Shown: piece after piece, positions 43,888-52,382 of the stretch
Layout: each line of letters opens with the position of its first letter
How positions within the stretch are numbered: position 1 is the stretch's first letter
NCBI GenBank assembly: GCA_900541145.1
Contig: UQIH01000003.1
Coordinates: 1-64,000 of the forward strand
Direction of reading: 5' to 3'
Source: an uncultured Collinsella sp.
GTDB lineage: Bacteria > Actinomycetota > Coriobacteriia > Coriobacteriales > Coriobacteriaceae
DNA length: 64,000 nucleotides
Notes under the pieces: generated by a model
Told to the model about the DNA's origin: nothing
Databases searched by the model: none
Seen by the model: only the letters and a program-made list of their open reading frames with translations
Made by a program: the position numbers and the translations under genes

Positions 43888-44160
43888 ATGGCGCCCATGC
43901 ATACCGAGTTTCTGCCTGCCTTTTCTTCTCTGCCGCCTGCAGCGCTTCCAGCGTCGGTCTTTGTTACGGTGGGCGCAGGGCGGGGACACCAGAAGCACTA
44001 TTTGTTCCAAGCGGCCAAAACCTATGCGGACAAATGTAACTATCCGTTCCGTCTGTTCCCGGGCAGACACAACTGTGCTTGGGACCGCCCGCTGGATTTT
44101 GCCAAAACCGTGAAAGAAATATTGGCAGGTCCGGTAAAATCACCACAGCTTCCAATATAG
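43888..44160 (+). pseudogene. Alpha/beta-hydrolase-like C-terminal fragment
   Basis: A 90-codon open frame (ATG 43888 or 43897) ending VTVGAGRGHQK...FPGRHNCAWDRPLDFAKTVKEIL. The His-containing end resembles the catalytic His region of esterases. It lacks a nucleophile elbow and the fold's first half, so it is a fragment, not an enzyme. It has its own strong terminator at 44170. Confidence 0.4.
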
Positions 44161-44169
44161 AATGCAAAT

Positions 44170-44210
44170 AATAGAAGTCGCTTTACAGAAGATGTAAAGC
44201 GACTTCTATT
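44170..44210 (+). terminator. Strong terminator in the foreign scar
   Basis: A perfect 18-base stem AATAGAAGTCGCTTTACA with loop GAAGA, followed by a T-rich stretch. Confidence 0.8.
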
Positions 44211-44414
44211 TGTTGCGCTTTTTCTTTCCAGAAGGCTCTTTTGCAGGTATTTTCAGGTGTCTGCAGCGCTTTATAAGTAAGAAAAAGAAACGATAGCAAG
44301 CACAGCAAGCGAGTGCCCGCATGCGATTTTTGGATTTAGTGAACCCTCCCCCTAAACCCGAAAAATGCTTGCTGGGATAGTCCCAGACCCTTATGAGAAC
44401 GGAGTCGGCGCAGC

Positions 44415-44520
44415 ATGGCAAATCGGAAACGGAACATCCAGATGAAATTCTGGGTCACAGAGGAGGGGAACTGGCTCATTGACGAGAAAATGAGCCAGTT
44501 CCCCATAAGGCGGTATGAGG
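44415..44520 (+). pseudogene. mobC remnant (relaxosome accessory protein, N-terminus only)
   Basis: The frame begins MANRKRNIQMKFWVTEE, a typical MobC start in Firmicutes ICEs and plasmids, and continues LIDEKMSQFPIRRY. The similarity stops after about 35 codons at a junction to virD4-derived DNA in the opposite orientation. ATG 44415. The downstream frame is not MobC. Confidence 0.65.
44465..44504. repeat. Perfect 16-base inverted repeat at the mobC/virD4 junction
   Basis: GGGGAACTGGCTCATT (44465-44480) and its complement (44489-44504) with an eight-base loop. It overlaps the mobC codons and lies within 15 bases of the junction with the virD4 fragment. It may be the by-product of a template-switch deletion. 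Confidence 0.7.
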
Positions 44521-44732
44521 CACCGCACATGGACGGGCAGGCGTTCGCCGTAAAAGTCGTCCGCCTTGTCGCACAGGAGGTTGGAAAGCTGGGAGTACAT
44601 GAGGGCCGCCACGAAATTGAAGGAACTGTCCGTGTCCGAAAGGATGGCGAACAGCGCCGATTTCCGGTCGCTCAGGGTGCCCAGCTCCAGCTCGTCTTTT
44701 GCCATCGGGTACCGCAGCTCCTGGATGTCGAA
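44517..44732 (-). pseudogene. virD4/traG fragment (type IV coupling protein)
   Basis: About 72 codons read ELELGTLSDRKSALFAIL, SDTDSSFNFVAALMYSQL, SNLLCDKADD and LPVHVRCLI, matching the ATPase core of VirD4-like coupling proteins of ICEs just before the DEFANIG motif. Both ends are lost. With the mobC start it marks a former conjugative element. Orientation is opposite to mobC. Confidence 0.75.
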
Positions 44733-44876
44733 GGGGCCAGCTTGGCGCACGCGCGCGTGACGTCGCGCCAGCCTCGCCCGCGCATGATGCGGGCCACGCG
44801 CTTGCGCCACCTCCGCGTACATAAGCCTTAAGCCGTTCGAGTTTTGGGGTGCAGTTCATACGCGTGGACGCCATTT

Positions 44877-45590
44877 TTAATGCGCCAGTATCCAGTGGAT
44901 GCCGCGCGCCATGCGCAGGTCAGTTTGGGCAAAGTGATTGCCGGGGTTGAGCTCCAGCGTTGTTGGAACGTCACGCTCGATAAACAGCTCTTCCATCGCG
45001 CGCGTATCGTCGAGCACGTGCCGCATCATGCGGTTGGGCGTCTTGGTTTCCTTTTTACCGAGTGAAAGATAGGCGGCGTCGGGCGTAGCTGTCATCGTGC
45101 GCTCGCGCGCGTAGTCGATAAAGCCGGGGAACCACAGCGACCCCGACGCACTCGCCGCGCGCTCAAAGACATCTGTTTGCCAAAGTGCCCACAGTGAAAA
45201 AAGACCCGCCAACGAGTAGCCGGCAATGCCGCGCCAGGTGGGCGGGCAGGGAAGTGATGATTCGGCCTCTGGGATCATCTGCTTCAACAACTCGTCAAGA
45301 AAACCAGCAGCCTGTCCACCAAAGGGCTCGGCATCTCGTATAGTTCCCTCACATTCCCAGGGGCTCAGCTCGCGATTCCAATCGAGCCCTCCAATGGCGA
45401 CAAGGGTGAACGGCGGGCAGTCGAGCTCTCGGCAGCGCTTGTAGACTTCACTACCGTCGCCCATAACCACGGGGAGGTAGATGACGGGCGCGCCTTCCAC
45501 ACACTCTGAATAAACGGTTATCTGCTTATGATGCGCTTCCAAGGCAGGCTTCTCTCGGTGTTGTGATATTGACAGCCTCAATTGTCGCAC
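44877..45590 (-). CDS. Alpha/beta hydrolase, esterase D-like family
   Basis: A 237-residue serine hydrolase of the putative esterase family (IroE/Fes-like fold). The nucleophile elbow is GYSLAG near residue 150, and a GNHF near the C-terminus holds the catalytic His. LYLSLGKKETKT precedes it. No signal peptide, so it acts in the cytoplasm. The substrate is unknown. The start at 45590 has no strong ribosome site and the true N-terminus may be a few codons downstream. Confidence 0.8.
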   Translation of the reverse strand: MRQLRLSISQHREKPALEAHHKQITVYSECVEGAPVIYLPVVMGDGSEVYKRCRELDCPPFTLVAIGGLDWNRELSPWECEGTIRDAEPFGGQAAGFLDELLKQMIPEAESSLPCPPTWRGIAGYSLAGLFSLWALWQTDVFERAASASGSLWFPGFIDYARERTMTATPDAAYLSLGKKETKTPNRMMRHVLDDTRAMEELFIERDVPTTLELNPGNHFAQTDLRMARGIHWILAH

Positions 45591-45617
45591 GCTGGCACGG
45601 GGGCAGACGCTAAAAGA

Positions 45618-45652
45618 AAGGCGCGGAGCCGCTCGATGCGACTCCGCGCCTT
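45618..45652 (-). terminator. Terminator after the NCS2 purine permease
   Basis: AAGGCGCGGAG pairs with CTCCGCGCCTT (45642-45652). On the minus strand it is followed by a T-rich stretch. Confidence 0.75.
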
Positions 45653-45679
45653 GTTGTTTTGCTTTGGCAAACTATGCCG

Positions 45680-46990
45680 CTACGCCACGAAGAAGTAGAC
45701 GAGGAAGGCAAGGGCTGCGATCCACATGAGCGGCTTGATCTTGGAGGCCTCGCCCTTAAAGAGCGCGACGATCACGTAGGCGATAAAGCCCAGGCCAATG
45801 CCGGCAGAGATGGAGTAGGTGAAGGGCACGCCGGCGACAATCATGAACGCCGGGAAACCCTGCGACACGTCGGACCAGTCGATCTCGGAGGCCTCGCTCA
45901 TCATGAGGTAGCCGACGTAGACCAGAGCACCGCAGGTGGCGGCGCTGGAAACGATGGTGACGATGGGGGAGAAGAACGCGGCGAGAATGAACAGCACGCC
46001 GGTGGTGACGGAGGTGAGGCCCGTGCGGCCACCGTCGGCGGCGCCGGAAGTGGACTCGACGAAGGTGGTGATGGAGGAGACGCCCATGAAACCGCCCACA
46101 GCGGCGGCGGCGGAGTCGACGATCAGGATTTCCTTGATATTCTCGACGTTGCCGTCGTCGGTGAGGAACTCGCCCTGCTTGGCCACGGCCATCGCGGTGC
46201 CCATGGTGTCGAAGAAGTCACTCATGAGCAGCGAGAACGAGATGACGAGGAGCGTGGGGTCGGTAAGGACCTTGACGATGGCGGGCACGCCGCCGGCGTC
46301 GGCGATGGGGCCACCGATGCTCGAGAAGTCGAGCGGGGCGATGAGGCCCTCGGGGGCGTGGGTGACGCCCAGCGGGATACCGGCGATAACGGCGACGATG
46401 ATGCCGATGAGCAGCGAGCCCGGCACGTTGCGGGAAGCCAGGGCAACCGTCACGACGATGGAGATGATACCGACGATAAAGGTGGGGGAGGCGATGTCGC
46501 CCAGGCCGACGAGCGTACCGGCGCCAGCGGTGATGATGCCAGCGTCGCACAGGCCGATCATGGCGATAAACAGGCCCAGACCCACCGAGATGGCGTGACG
46601 CAGGACAACCGGGATGGCGTCCATGATGGCCTCGCGCAGGCCACAAAGCACGAGCAGCAAGATGACGATGCCCTCAAGGAAGATGACGCTCATGGCCACG
46701 TGCCAGTCACCGCCGCAGACGGTGGTGGTGATTCCGGCGATCATCGCGTTGACGCCTAAGCCCGACGCGCAGGCGAGCGGGCGGTTGGCGAAGATGCCCA
46801 TGCAGATGGTCATGATGCCGGCGCCCAGGCAGGTGGCGCAGGCGAGCGCTCCCGCATCGATGCCGGCGCCCGAGAGCACCGCGGGGTTGACGGCAATGAT
46901 GTAGGCCATCGCCAGGAATGTTGTCAGTCCAGCGCGAAGTTCGGTCCCGATTGTGGACTTGCGCTCGCTGACGTGAAATAGTTCGTCCAT
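45680..46990 (-). CDS. NCS2-family purine permease (AzgA-type: adenine/guanine/hypoxanthine)
   Basis: A 436-residue AzgA-like (PbuG/AdeP) permease with about 13 TM helices. The start MDELFHVSERKSTIGTELRAG (in part) and TTFLAMAYIIAVNP in TM1 identify the subfamily. SDFFDTMGT and SSITTFVESTSG are substrate motifs. It imports adenine, guanine or hypoxanthine. The ATG at 46990 has GGAAAGGG upstream; the longer frame is not used. Confidence 0.9.
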   Translation of the reverse strand: MDELFHVSERKSTIGTELRAGLTTFLAMAYIIAVNPAVLSGAGIDAGALACATCLGAGIMTICMGIFANRPLACASGLGVNAMIAGITTTVCGGDWHVAMSVIFLEGIVILLLVLCGLREAIMDAIPVVLRHAISVGLGLFIAMIGLCDAGIITAGAGTLVGLGDIASPTFIVGIISIVVTVALASRNVPGSLLIGIIVAVIAGIPLGVTHAPEGLIAPLDFSSIGGPIADAGGVPAIVKVLTDPTLLVISFSLLMSDFFDTMGTAMAVAKQGEFLTDDGNVENIKEILIVDSAAAAVGGFMGVSSITTFVESTSGAADGGRTGLTSVTTGVLFILAAFFSPIVTIVSSAATCGALVYVGYLMMSEASEIDWSDVSQGFPAFMIVAGVPFTYSISAGIGLGFIAYVIVALFKGEASKIKPLMWIAALAFLVYFFVA

Positions 46991-47183
46991 GCATACCCTT
47001 TCCTTGTTCGGCCCCGAGTTTAGGCCGATTGACACGAACTCACCCACTATAGCCCCTTTACGACGCTGTTGTTCCTCGCATGTTGATGTTCGGCGCTTTG
47101 TAGCAGACGGACGGTATTTTTCGCATGAAAATGTGTGGGTACCGTATACTTAAGCGGTTACAACGACCCCTATGGAGGAACGT

Positions 47184-47603
47184 ATGATTAAAGAGCTTTG
47201 CCACGACGAGGCTATTCTGTCCCAGCGTTGCGAGGTTGCGACCGTCGAGGATGAGTCGGTGGCACAGGACCTGATCGATACCATCAAGTCGCTCGACGAT
47301 GCCGGCTGCCTTGCCGCCAACCAGATTGGCGTTACCAAGAAGGTCTGCGTCTATCTGGACGACGCCGGCGAGCCCCACGTGCTCTACAACCCCCGTCTGG
47401 TGTTTGGCCTGGGTGCCAGCAAGATGGAGGAGAGCTGCCTGACGCACGAGGAGGTCACCAAGTCCACGCGCTATATCAAGTGCAAGGTCGCCTTTGACCA
47501 GATCGTCGACGGCAAGATGAAGGAGTGCCGCCGCGACTACGCGGGCTTTGAGGCACAGATGATCCAGCATATGATCGATCACTGTCTTGGAAAGTTGGTC
47601 TAA
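47184..47603 (+). CDS. Peptide deformylase-like protein lacking the catalytic glutamate
   Basis: A 139-residue Pep_deformylase-family protein. Motif I reads GCLAANQIG (41-49) with the catalytic Gln, and motif II EESCL (82-86) with the metal Cys. Motif III is QHMIDH (128-133), so the catalytic Glu of HExxH is replaced by Met 130. The metal ligands Cys and both His remain. It may bind metal and peptide without normal activity. The start at 47184 has GGAGGAACG. A second deformylase-like gene is at 55123. Confidence 0.85.
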   Translation: MIKELCHDEAILSQRCEVATVEDESVAQDLIDTIKSLDDAGCLAANQIGVTKKVCVYLDDAGEPHVLYNPRLVFGLGASKMEESCLTHEEVTKSTRYIKCKVAFDQIVDGKMKECRRDYAGFEAQMIQHMIDHCLGKLV

Positions 47604-47700
47604 GGGGACCAAAGCACCGCACCTTGCCGCTCAATCGTCGCTCGCGTACCTTAAGTACGCTTCGCTCCTCTTTCGTGGCAATCTGCGGCACTTTGACCCC
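47604..47700. repeat. Ladder-like hairpin element with inner GCGTAC palindrome
   Basis: A 97-base element. GGGG, AAAG, CCGCA and TTGCC at the left end pair with GGCAA, TGCGG, CTTT and CCCC at the right end, with 2-3 base internal gaps. The tip is GCGTAC/GTACGC (47644-47660). It begins right after the deformylase stop codon. It may be a repeat element or a 3' UTR structure. Confidence 0.65.
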
Positions 47701-47747
47701 TTAGACGACCTGCGGGGTTAACTTGGTTGAGTTTATCCAGCTTGAAT

Positions 47748-47781
47748 AGTCCGGGCGTGACATTGTTGTCATGTCCGGGCT
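47748..47781 (+). terminator. Terminator before the bile salt hydrolase gene
   Basis: GTCCGGGCGTGACA pairs with TGTCATGTCCGGGC (two G-U pairs), followed by a T run. Confidence 0.6.
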
Positions 47782-47847
47782 TTTGTGTTTAGCGCCTTTT
47801 TGTTTGGAGACAATGAAATTAGCAAGAACGTAAAGCTAGGAGGCGCT

Positions 47848-48813
47848 ATGTGCACGAGTATTCGATTTACCGATAATTCTGGCCACATGTATCTAGGCCG
47901 CAACCTCGACTGGAGCTTTGACTACGGCCAACAGGTTCGCGTGATGCCGCGCGGGTTCCACATTCCGTATTCGTTTATCGACGACGCGACAGCGGCACAC
48001 GCGGTGATCGGTATGTGCATCGATTACAAGAACTACCCTATGTTCTTCGATTGCGGCAACGATGCGGGCCTCGCCGTAGCGGGCCTCAATTTCCCGGGTT
48101 ATGCCGAGTATGCCGAGGGGCCGGTTGATGGAAAGACCAATATCGCGGCCTATGAGTTTCCCCTGTGGGTGGCAGCGACGTTCTCGACGGTCGATGAGGC
48201 CGAGGCCGCGCTGCGCGACACGGTGATTGTCGCCAAATCTGCCGGAGAGGGGCTGGGCGTGTCGCTGCTCCATTGGATTATCGGCGACAGCCAGCGCAGC
48301 ATCGTGGTCGAGATGATGGCTGATGGCCTGCATGTATACGACGATCCGGTCGACACCCTTGCCAACCAGCCGACCTTCCCGTGGCACATGGAAAACCTCC
48401 GCACCTATATCACCGCCACAAGCGATTTTCCGCAGACGGCGACGTGGCGTGGCGCCGAGCTCAAGCCCTATGGCGCGGGTGCCGGCATGCGCGGTATTCC
48501 GGGTGACTGCTATTCGCCGAGCCGTTTTGTAAAGGCGGCGTACCTCAATGCCAATTACCCGCAAAAGGAGAGCGAGACCGAAAACGTCGTTCGCATGTTC
48601 CGCTCGCTCGAGGGCGTGGTGATGATCGAGGGAGCGTCCAGGATGGGCGATGGCAAGTTCGAGAAGACTATCTACACCGGATGCTTTAGCGCGCGCACGG
48701 GCAATTATTACTACGCGATGTATGGGGATCCGTCGATTCGCTACGTGAGCCTGATGGATGCCGAGGGCGCGAGCCCCGATAGACTCGTGGTTCCCGAGCC
48801 GCGTCGTTCGTAG
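47848..48813 (+). CDS. Bile salt hydrolase / linear amide C-N hydrolase
   Basis: A 321-residue Ntn-hydrolase (choloylglycine hydrolase family). Its N-terminus MCTSI exposes Cys2 after Met removal. The expected active-site residues are present: Arg 18 and Asp 21 in GRNLDW, Asn in VAGLNFPGYAEY, Asn in ANQPTFPW and Arg in SPSRFV. It deconjugates glycine or taurine from bile acids. Relatives also hydrolyse penicillin V. The ATG at 47848 has AGGAGG. This is in keeping with a gut organism. Confidence 0.9.
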   Translation: MCTSIRFTDNSGHMYLGRNLDWSFDYGQQVRVMPRGFHIPYSFIDDATAAHAVIGMCIDYKNYPMFFDCGNDAGLAVAGLNFPGYAEYAEGPVDGKTNIAAYEFPLWVAATFSTVDEAEAALRDTVIVAKSAGEGLGVSLLHWIIGDSQRSIVVEMMADGLHVYDDPVDTLANQPTFPWHMENLRTYITATSDFPQTATWRGAELKPYGAGAGMRGIPGDCYSPSRFVKAAYLNANYPQKESETENVVRMFRSLEGVVMIEGASRMGDGKFEKTIYTGCFSARTGNYYYAMYGDPSIRYVSLMDAEGASPDRLVVPEPRRS

Positions 48814-48836
48814 CCGATAGCTTTACCGCAATGCAA

Positions 48837-48872
48837 AGCGGCCCTGCATCTCCCGTGAGGTGCAGGGCCGCT
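48837..48872. terminator. Bidirectional terminator between bsh and kup
   Basis: AGCGGCCCTGCA and TGCAGGGCCGCT with a 12-base loop. Serves the convergent bile salt hydrolase and Kup genes. Confidence 0.8.
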
Positions 48873-48892
48873 GTCGTTGATTTGTGACGTCG

Positions 48893-51124
48893 CTAGAAGT
48901 TGGCGTCGTTGAGTTGTTCGTTCTCGAGGCCGTCGAGCTGTTGCTGTTCGGGCGTATCGGCGACGCTCTCGAGCAACTCGGTGGGATCGACGTTCATGTC
49001 CTTACCGGCTTCGTTGCCGTTGACCAAGTCGTCCGAGAAGATGTCGACTTCCATTTCCTCGGCCTCTTCGATCTGAACCTCGAGCGGCACCTGGGTGCGC
49101 ACGAGCTTAACGGCCGGGCGCATGCGGGCAAACAGCGGCACGTACTCGATGATGATGGCCGAGTTCTCGAGACCGTACCAGCGCGCCGGGCTTCCGCAAG
49201 CGCGGCGGACGGCGTACTTGATGGCCATCACGCGGTGGTCATTGCGGTTGATGTCCGTTTCGGGGGCAAGCATCTTGCGCAGCATGCAAAAACGGAAGTC
49301 GCCCACGTTGCCGCGCGTCTCGTAGATGGAGTAGGTGTGGTGCTGCGGCGGCAACTCACCCGAGGCCATCAGGTCGCCAACGATCTGGCGCAGGTAGGCG
49401 TTGATGCGCTGATTGACCTTAAAGCCCAGGTCCAAGCGCACGCGGAACAGGAAGTCTGTGCCAAAGGTCTCAACGGAATACTCGTGCGTATAGGGCTCGT
49501 CGGTAACGTGTACGTTGATGAACCAATATGCCTTGGCGCGCTTGGGATGCTTATCCAAGATGGAATAGAGCACGTCGCGGTCGAGCGTGAGCGGGTCGGG
49601 GCTGTTGGTGAGGAACACCAGATTGTCGGCGAGCACGGGGTAGGTCTCGTCATTGCGCAGGCGGTTGAGCTGGTCGATGTACTTGGAGACGGGCAGCAGA
49701 ATCGTCTGCGTGCGCTCGATGGCGGTGCCGCGACGCCACACATACATAAGGCCGAACAGCAGTGCGGCCAGGAAGATCATGACGTAGCCGCCGTCAAAGA
49801 ACATGGTGAGGCACGAAGCGAAGAAGCACAGCTCAATGGCGCCGAAGAGCAGGGCGAAGACGCAGGCGCCCAGCTTGTGCTTGAGAATGCCGGCGATATA
49901 GCTCGTCAGCAGCGTGGTGGTCATGAGCATGGTCACGGTAATGGCGAGGCCATAGGCGCTCTCCATGCGCTCGGAGTTCTGGAACAGCAGTACGATGAAG
50001 ATGCAGCCGACCCACATGATGTTGTTGACGAGCGGAATATAGAGCTGGCCCTTGGTGTCGCTGGGGTAGTGGATGCGCAGGTGCGGCATAAGGTTGAGGC
50101 GCGTTGCCTCGGATACCAGCGAGAACGAGCCGGTGATGAGCGCCTGCGAGGCGATGATGGCCGCCACGGCCGAAAGCACGACGGCAAAGGGGCGCAGGGG
50201 CTCGGGGAGCATCATATAGAACGGGTTGACGATATCCATCGCGAGCATCTGGGGATTGGAATTGTTGGCGAGCAGCCAAGCGCCCTGACCCAGATAGTTA
50301 AGGATAAGGGCCGCCTTTACGAACGGCCAGGATGCGTAAATGTTAGCCTTGCCCACGTGACCCATGTCCGAATAGAGCGCCTCGGCGCCGGTCGTCGACA
50401 GAAAGACAAAGCCGAGCACCATGATGCCCGAGTGGTTGATGGGCGAGAACAAGAACATGATGCCGCGGATGGGGTTGAGCGCGCGCAGGATGGACAGGTT
50501 GCCGAGCATGTTGAACAGGCCGGCGCCTGCTAGGAACAGGAACCACAGCGTCATGAGCGGGCCGAACAGCTTACCGATCGACGAGGTACCGGCGCGCTGC
50601 ATGGCAAATAGGCCGCAGATAATGATGATGGTAATAATGATGACGTTGGTTTGCCCGTCACCCAGTAGCGCGTGGCCCCACTCGATGGTGCGCAGGCCCT
50701 CAATGGCTGTGGTGACCGTGACCGCGGGGGTGAGGATGCCGTCGGCGAGCAGCGCCGCGCCGCCGATCATGGCGGGGAGAATCAGCCACGGTGCCACCTT
50801 GCGCACAAGGCTGAACAGGGCGAAGATGCCGCCTTCGTTGTGGTTATCGGCCTTCATGGCGATTACCACGTACTTGACCGTGGTCACGAGCGTCATGGTC
50901 CAGATGACGAGCGAAAGCGCGCCCAGAATCATGTCCTCGCTGACGGTGCCGATGCCGCCGTTGTTGGCGACGATTGATTTCATGGTGTACATGGGGCTCG
51001 TGCCGATGTCGCCATAGACGACGCCGAGCGTTACGAGCAGCATGCCAGCGGAGAGGGGAATGGCTCCGTGCCCGCCCTGCACATGCCGATCTTGGAGGTT
51101 TGCCTCCAGTTTGTTGTGTGCCAC
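48893..51124 (-). CDS. kup: KUP-family low-affinity potassium transporter
   Basis: A 743-residue K+ uptake protein with twelve TM helices in its first two thirds and a cytoplasmic C-terminal domain. It has GVVYGDIGTSPMYT at TM1, EGGIFAL (both TM2-3 region), ALLADGILTPAVTV, and VFLSTTGAEALYSDMGH. The start is GTG 51124 with AAGGGAG upstream. The upstream ATG at 51142 lies before that site. K+ uptake is coupled to protons. It stands alone. Confidence 0.93.
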   Translation of the reverse strand: MAHNKLEANLQDRHVQGGHGAIPLSAGMLLVTLGVVYGDIGTSPMYTMKSIVANNGGIGTVSEDMILGALSLVIWTMTLVTTVKYVVIAMKADNHNEGGIFALFSLVRKVAPWLILPAMIGGAALLADGILTPAVTVTTAIEGLRTIEWGHALLGDGQTNVIIITIIIICGLFAMQRAGTSSIGKLFGPLMTLWFLFLAGAGLFNMLGNLSILRALNPIRGIMFLFSPINHSGIMVLGFVFLSTTGAEALYSDMGHVGKANIYASWPFVKAALILNYLGQGAWLLANNSNPQMLAMDIVNPFYMMLPEPLRPFAVVLSAVAAIIASQALITGSFSLVSEATRLNLMPHLRIHYPSDTKGQLYIPLVNNIMWVGCIFIVLLFQNSERMESAYGLAITVTMLMTTTLLTSYIAGILKHKLGACVFALLFGAIELCFFASCLTMFFDGGYVMIFLAALLFGLMYVWRRGTAIERTQTILLPVSKYIDQLNRLRNDETYPVLADNLVFLTNSPDPLTLDRDVLYSILDKHPKRAKAYWFINVHVTDEPYTHEYSVETFGTDFLFRVRLDLGFKVNQRINAYLRQIVGDLMASGELPPQHHTYSIYETRGNVGDFRFCMLRKMLAPETDINRNDHRVMAIKYAVRRACGSPARWYGLENSAIIIEYVPLFARMRPAVKLVRTQVPLEVQIEEAEEMEVDIFSDDLVNGNEAGKDMNVDPTELLESVADTPEQQQLDGLENEQLNDANF

Positions 51125-51224
51125 GTGGACTCCCTTAGACATCCGGTTATCTGTCTAGGACAGATAATCTTTATGCCGTCTTTATACATACAAGAGCAGT
51201 TTGGCACATCGGGTTATTTTAGAC

Positions 51225-51248
51225 AATAATCCCCAGCTGGGGATTATT
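51225..51248. repeat. Perfect 24-base palindrome
   Basis: AATAATCCCCAG on the left and its exact complement on the right, with no loop. It lies about 100 bases upstream of kup and downstream of the EamA gene. It could be an operator or the stem of a terminator. Confidence 0.75.
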
Positions 51249-51265
51249 CACGTACGCAGGTAGCA

Positions 51266-51338
51266 TTTCGAAGCAGGGGCATATCCGCTGAATGGCTTGC
51301 TGCAATGTGATAACCGCGGACGCGCCCCTGCTTTGAAA
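51266..51338. repeat. Hairpin element downstream of the EamA gene
   Basis: TTTCGAAGCAGGGGC (51266-51280) pairs with GCCCCTGCTTTGAAA (51324-51338), one mismatch, around a 43-base region with a TCCGC/GCGGA inner stem. Confidence 0.65.
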
Positions 51339-51352
51339 CCGAAGAGGGGCTT

Positions 51353-52264
51353 TTAAGCACGTGCTGTCTGGGCGATGCCGGCCTTGGCATTTGTGCGTTT
51401 GCCGGCGAGTTCGCAAAAAAATGCGCCGACGATGATAAGTGCGGCGCCCATCAGGCGGACTGGTGTTATGGCTTCGCCTAAAAGGACGGCGGAGAACACG
51501 ACGGCTGAAAGCGGCTCGAGGTAGCCGACAACCGCGACAGTCTGGACGGGCAGCTTGGCGACAGCACTAAAGTAGAGCAGGCAACCGATGCCGGTGTTGA
51601 CGATGCCGAGCATGATGACGGCGCGCCAATCAATACTGGCAGCGACGCCGGCGGACAGGAATGAGGGGGCGCCCTGCGTGATGAGCGTAAGGGCCAGCGC
51701 GGTCACAAAGGCGGCGCTCACCTGGAGCGCGGAGTTCTCGAGGCCCTCGATGTGCGGCGCGCCCTTGCTAGCGATGACCATCAATGCGTAGCAGAAGGCC
51801 GAGGCGATGCCACAGGCGATACCAGCAATGGGCATATTGCCGCCTAGACCTTGTGCTGCAATGAGAAAAGCACCGCAGGCGACGGCGATAAACCCGGCGA
51901 TTTTGCCGCCGGTCAGTTTTTCACCAAAGATGAGTGGGGAGAGCGCCATGACAATGATGGGGCCACAGTAGTACAGCAGCGAGGATACGCCGACGCCGAT
52001 CGTCTGGTAGGCGCGGAACAGAAAAATCCAGCTGGCGCCCAGCGCGGCTCCCGAGAGAAGGAGTGCTGCGGCTTCGCGGGGACGAGATGGCGCCTGCAGT
52101 TTATGGCGTTGGGTGATGACAAGGATAGTGACAAGCGAGAGGGCGCCCAAAAACGTGCGCAGTAGCACGATATCGGAGCTCGGCAGTGCGATGGCGGCGG
52201 CGATGATGCCGTTGGAGCCAAACAATAGCAATGCTGCTAAGTACGTAAACAGTCCGTTGTTCAT
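51353..52264 (-). CDS. EamA/DMT-superfamily transporter
   Basis: A 303-residue protein with two EamA repeats and about ten TM helices (for example GLFTYLAALLLFGSNGIIAA opens the first). Divergent from a LysR-type regulator at 52383 across 118 bases, which probably controls it. The substrate is unknown. It is the third EamA gene in this window and the second with a divergent LysR. Confidence 0.87.
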   Translation of the reverse strand: MNNGLFTYLAALLLFGSNGIIAAAIALPSSDIVLLRTFLGALSLVTILVITQRHKLQAPSRPREAAALLLSGAALGASWIFLFRAYQTIGVGVSSLLYYCGPIIVMALSPLIFGEKLTGGKIAGFIAVACGAFLIAAQGLGGNMPIAGIACGIASAFCYALMVIASKGAPHIEGLENSALQVSAAFVTALALTLITQGAPSFLSAGVAASIDWRAVIMLGIVNTGIGCLLYFSAVAKLPVQTVAVVGYLEPLSAVVFSAVLLGEAITPVRLMGAALIIVGAFFCELAGKRTNAKAGIAQTARA

Positions 52265-52382
52265 GCGCTGACATCCCCTCTATATCCGAACATGTTCACT
52301 ATGGGTGAACTGCCTTTAGAAGAAAAGCGAATATAATGCATGGAAAACATGACAAAAACTCATGCAAGGGCGGGGACGTGCC

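Larger units (their letters stand above)
43863..44876. other. Gene-poor scar of foreign DNA with decayed conjugation genes
   Basis: This kilobase has no intact gene. It holds an alpha/beta-hydrolase-like fragment with its own terminator, a mobC start, a virD4 fragment in the other orientation, and a 16-base inverted repeat. Parts are more AT-rich than the rest of the window, which suggests a transferred and mostly deleted mobile element. Confidence 0.65.

Noticed and set aside
45659..46759. 366-residue plus-strand frame rich in Asp and Gly
   Set aside because: Shadow of the purine permease gene; low-complexity translation only.
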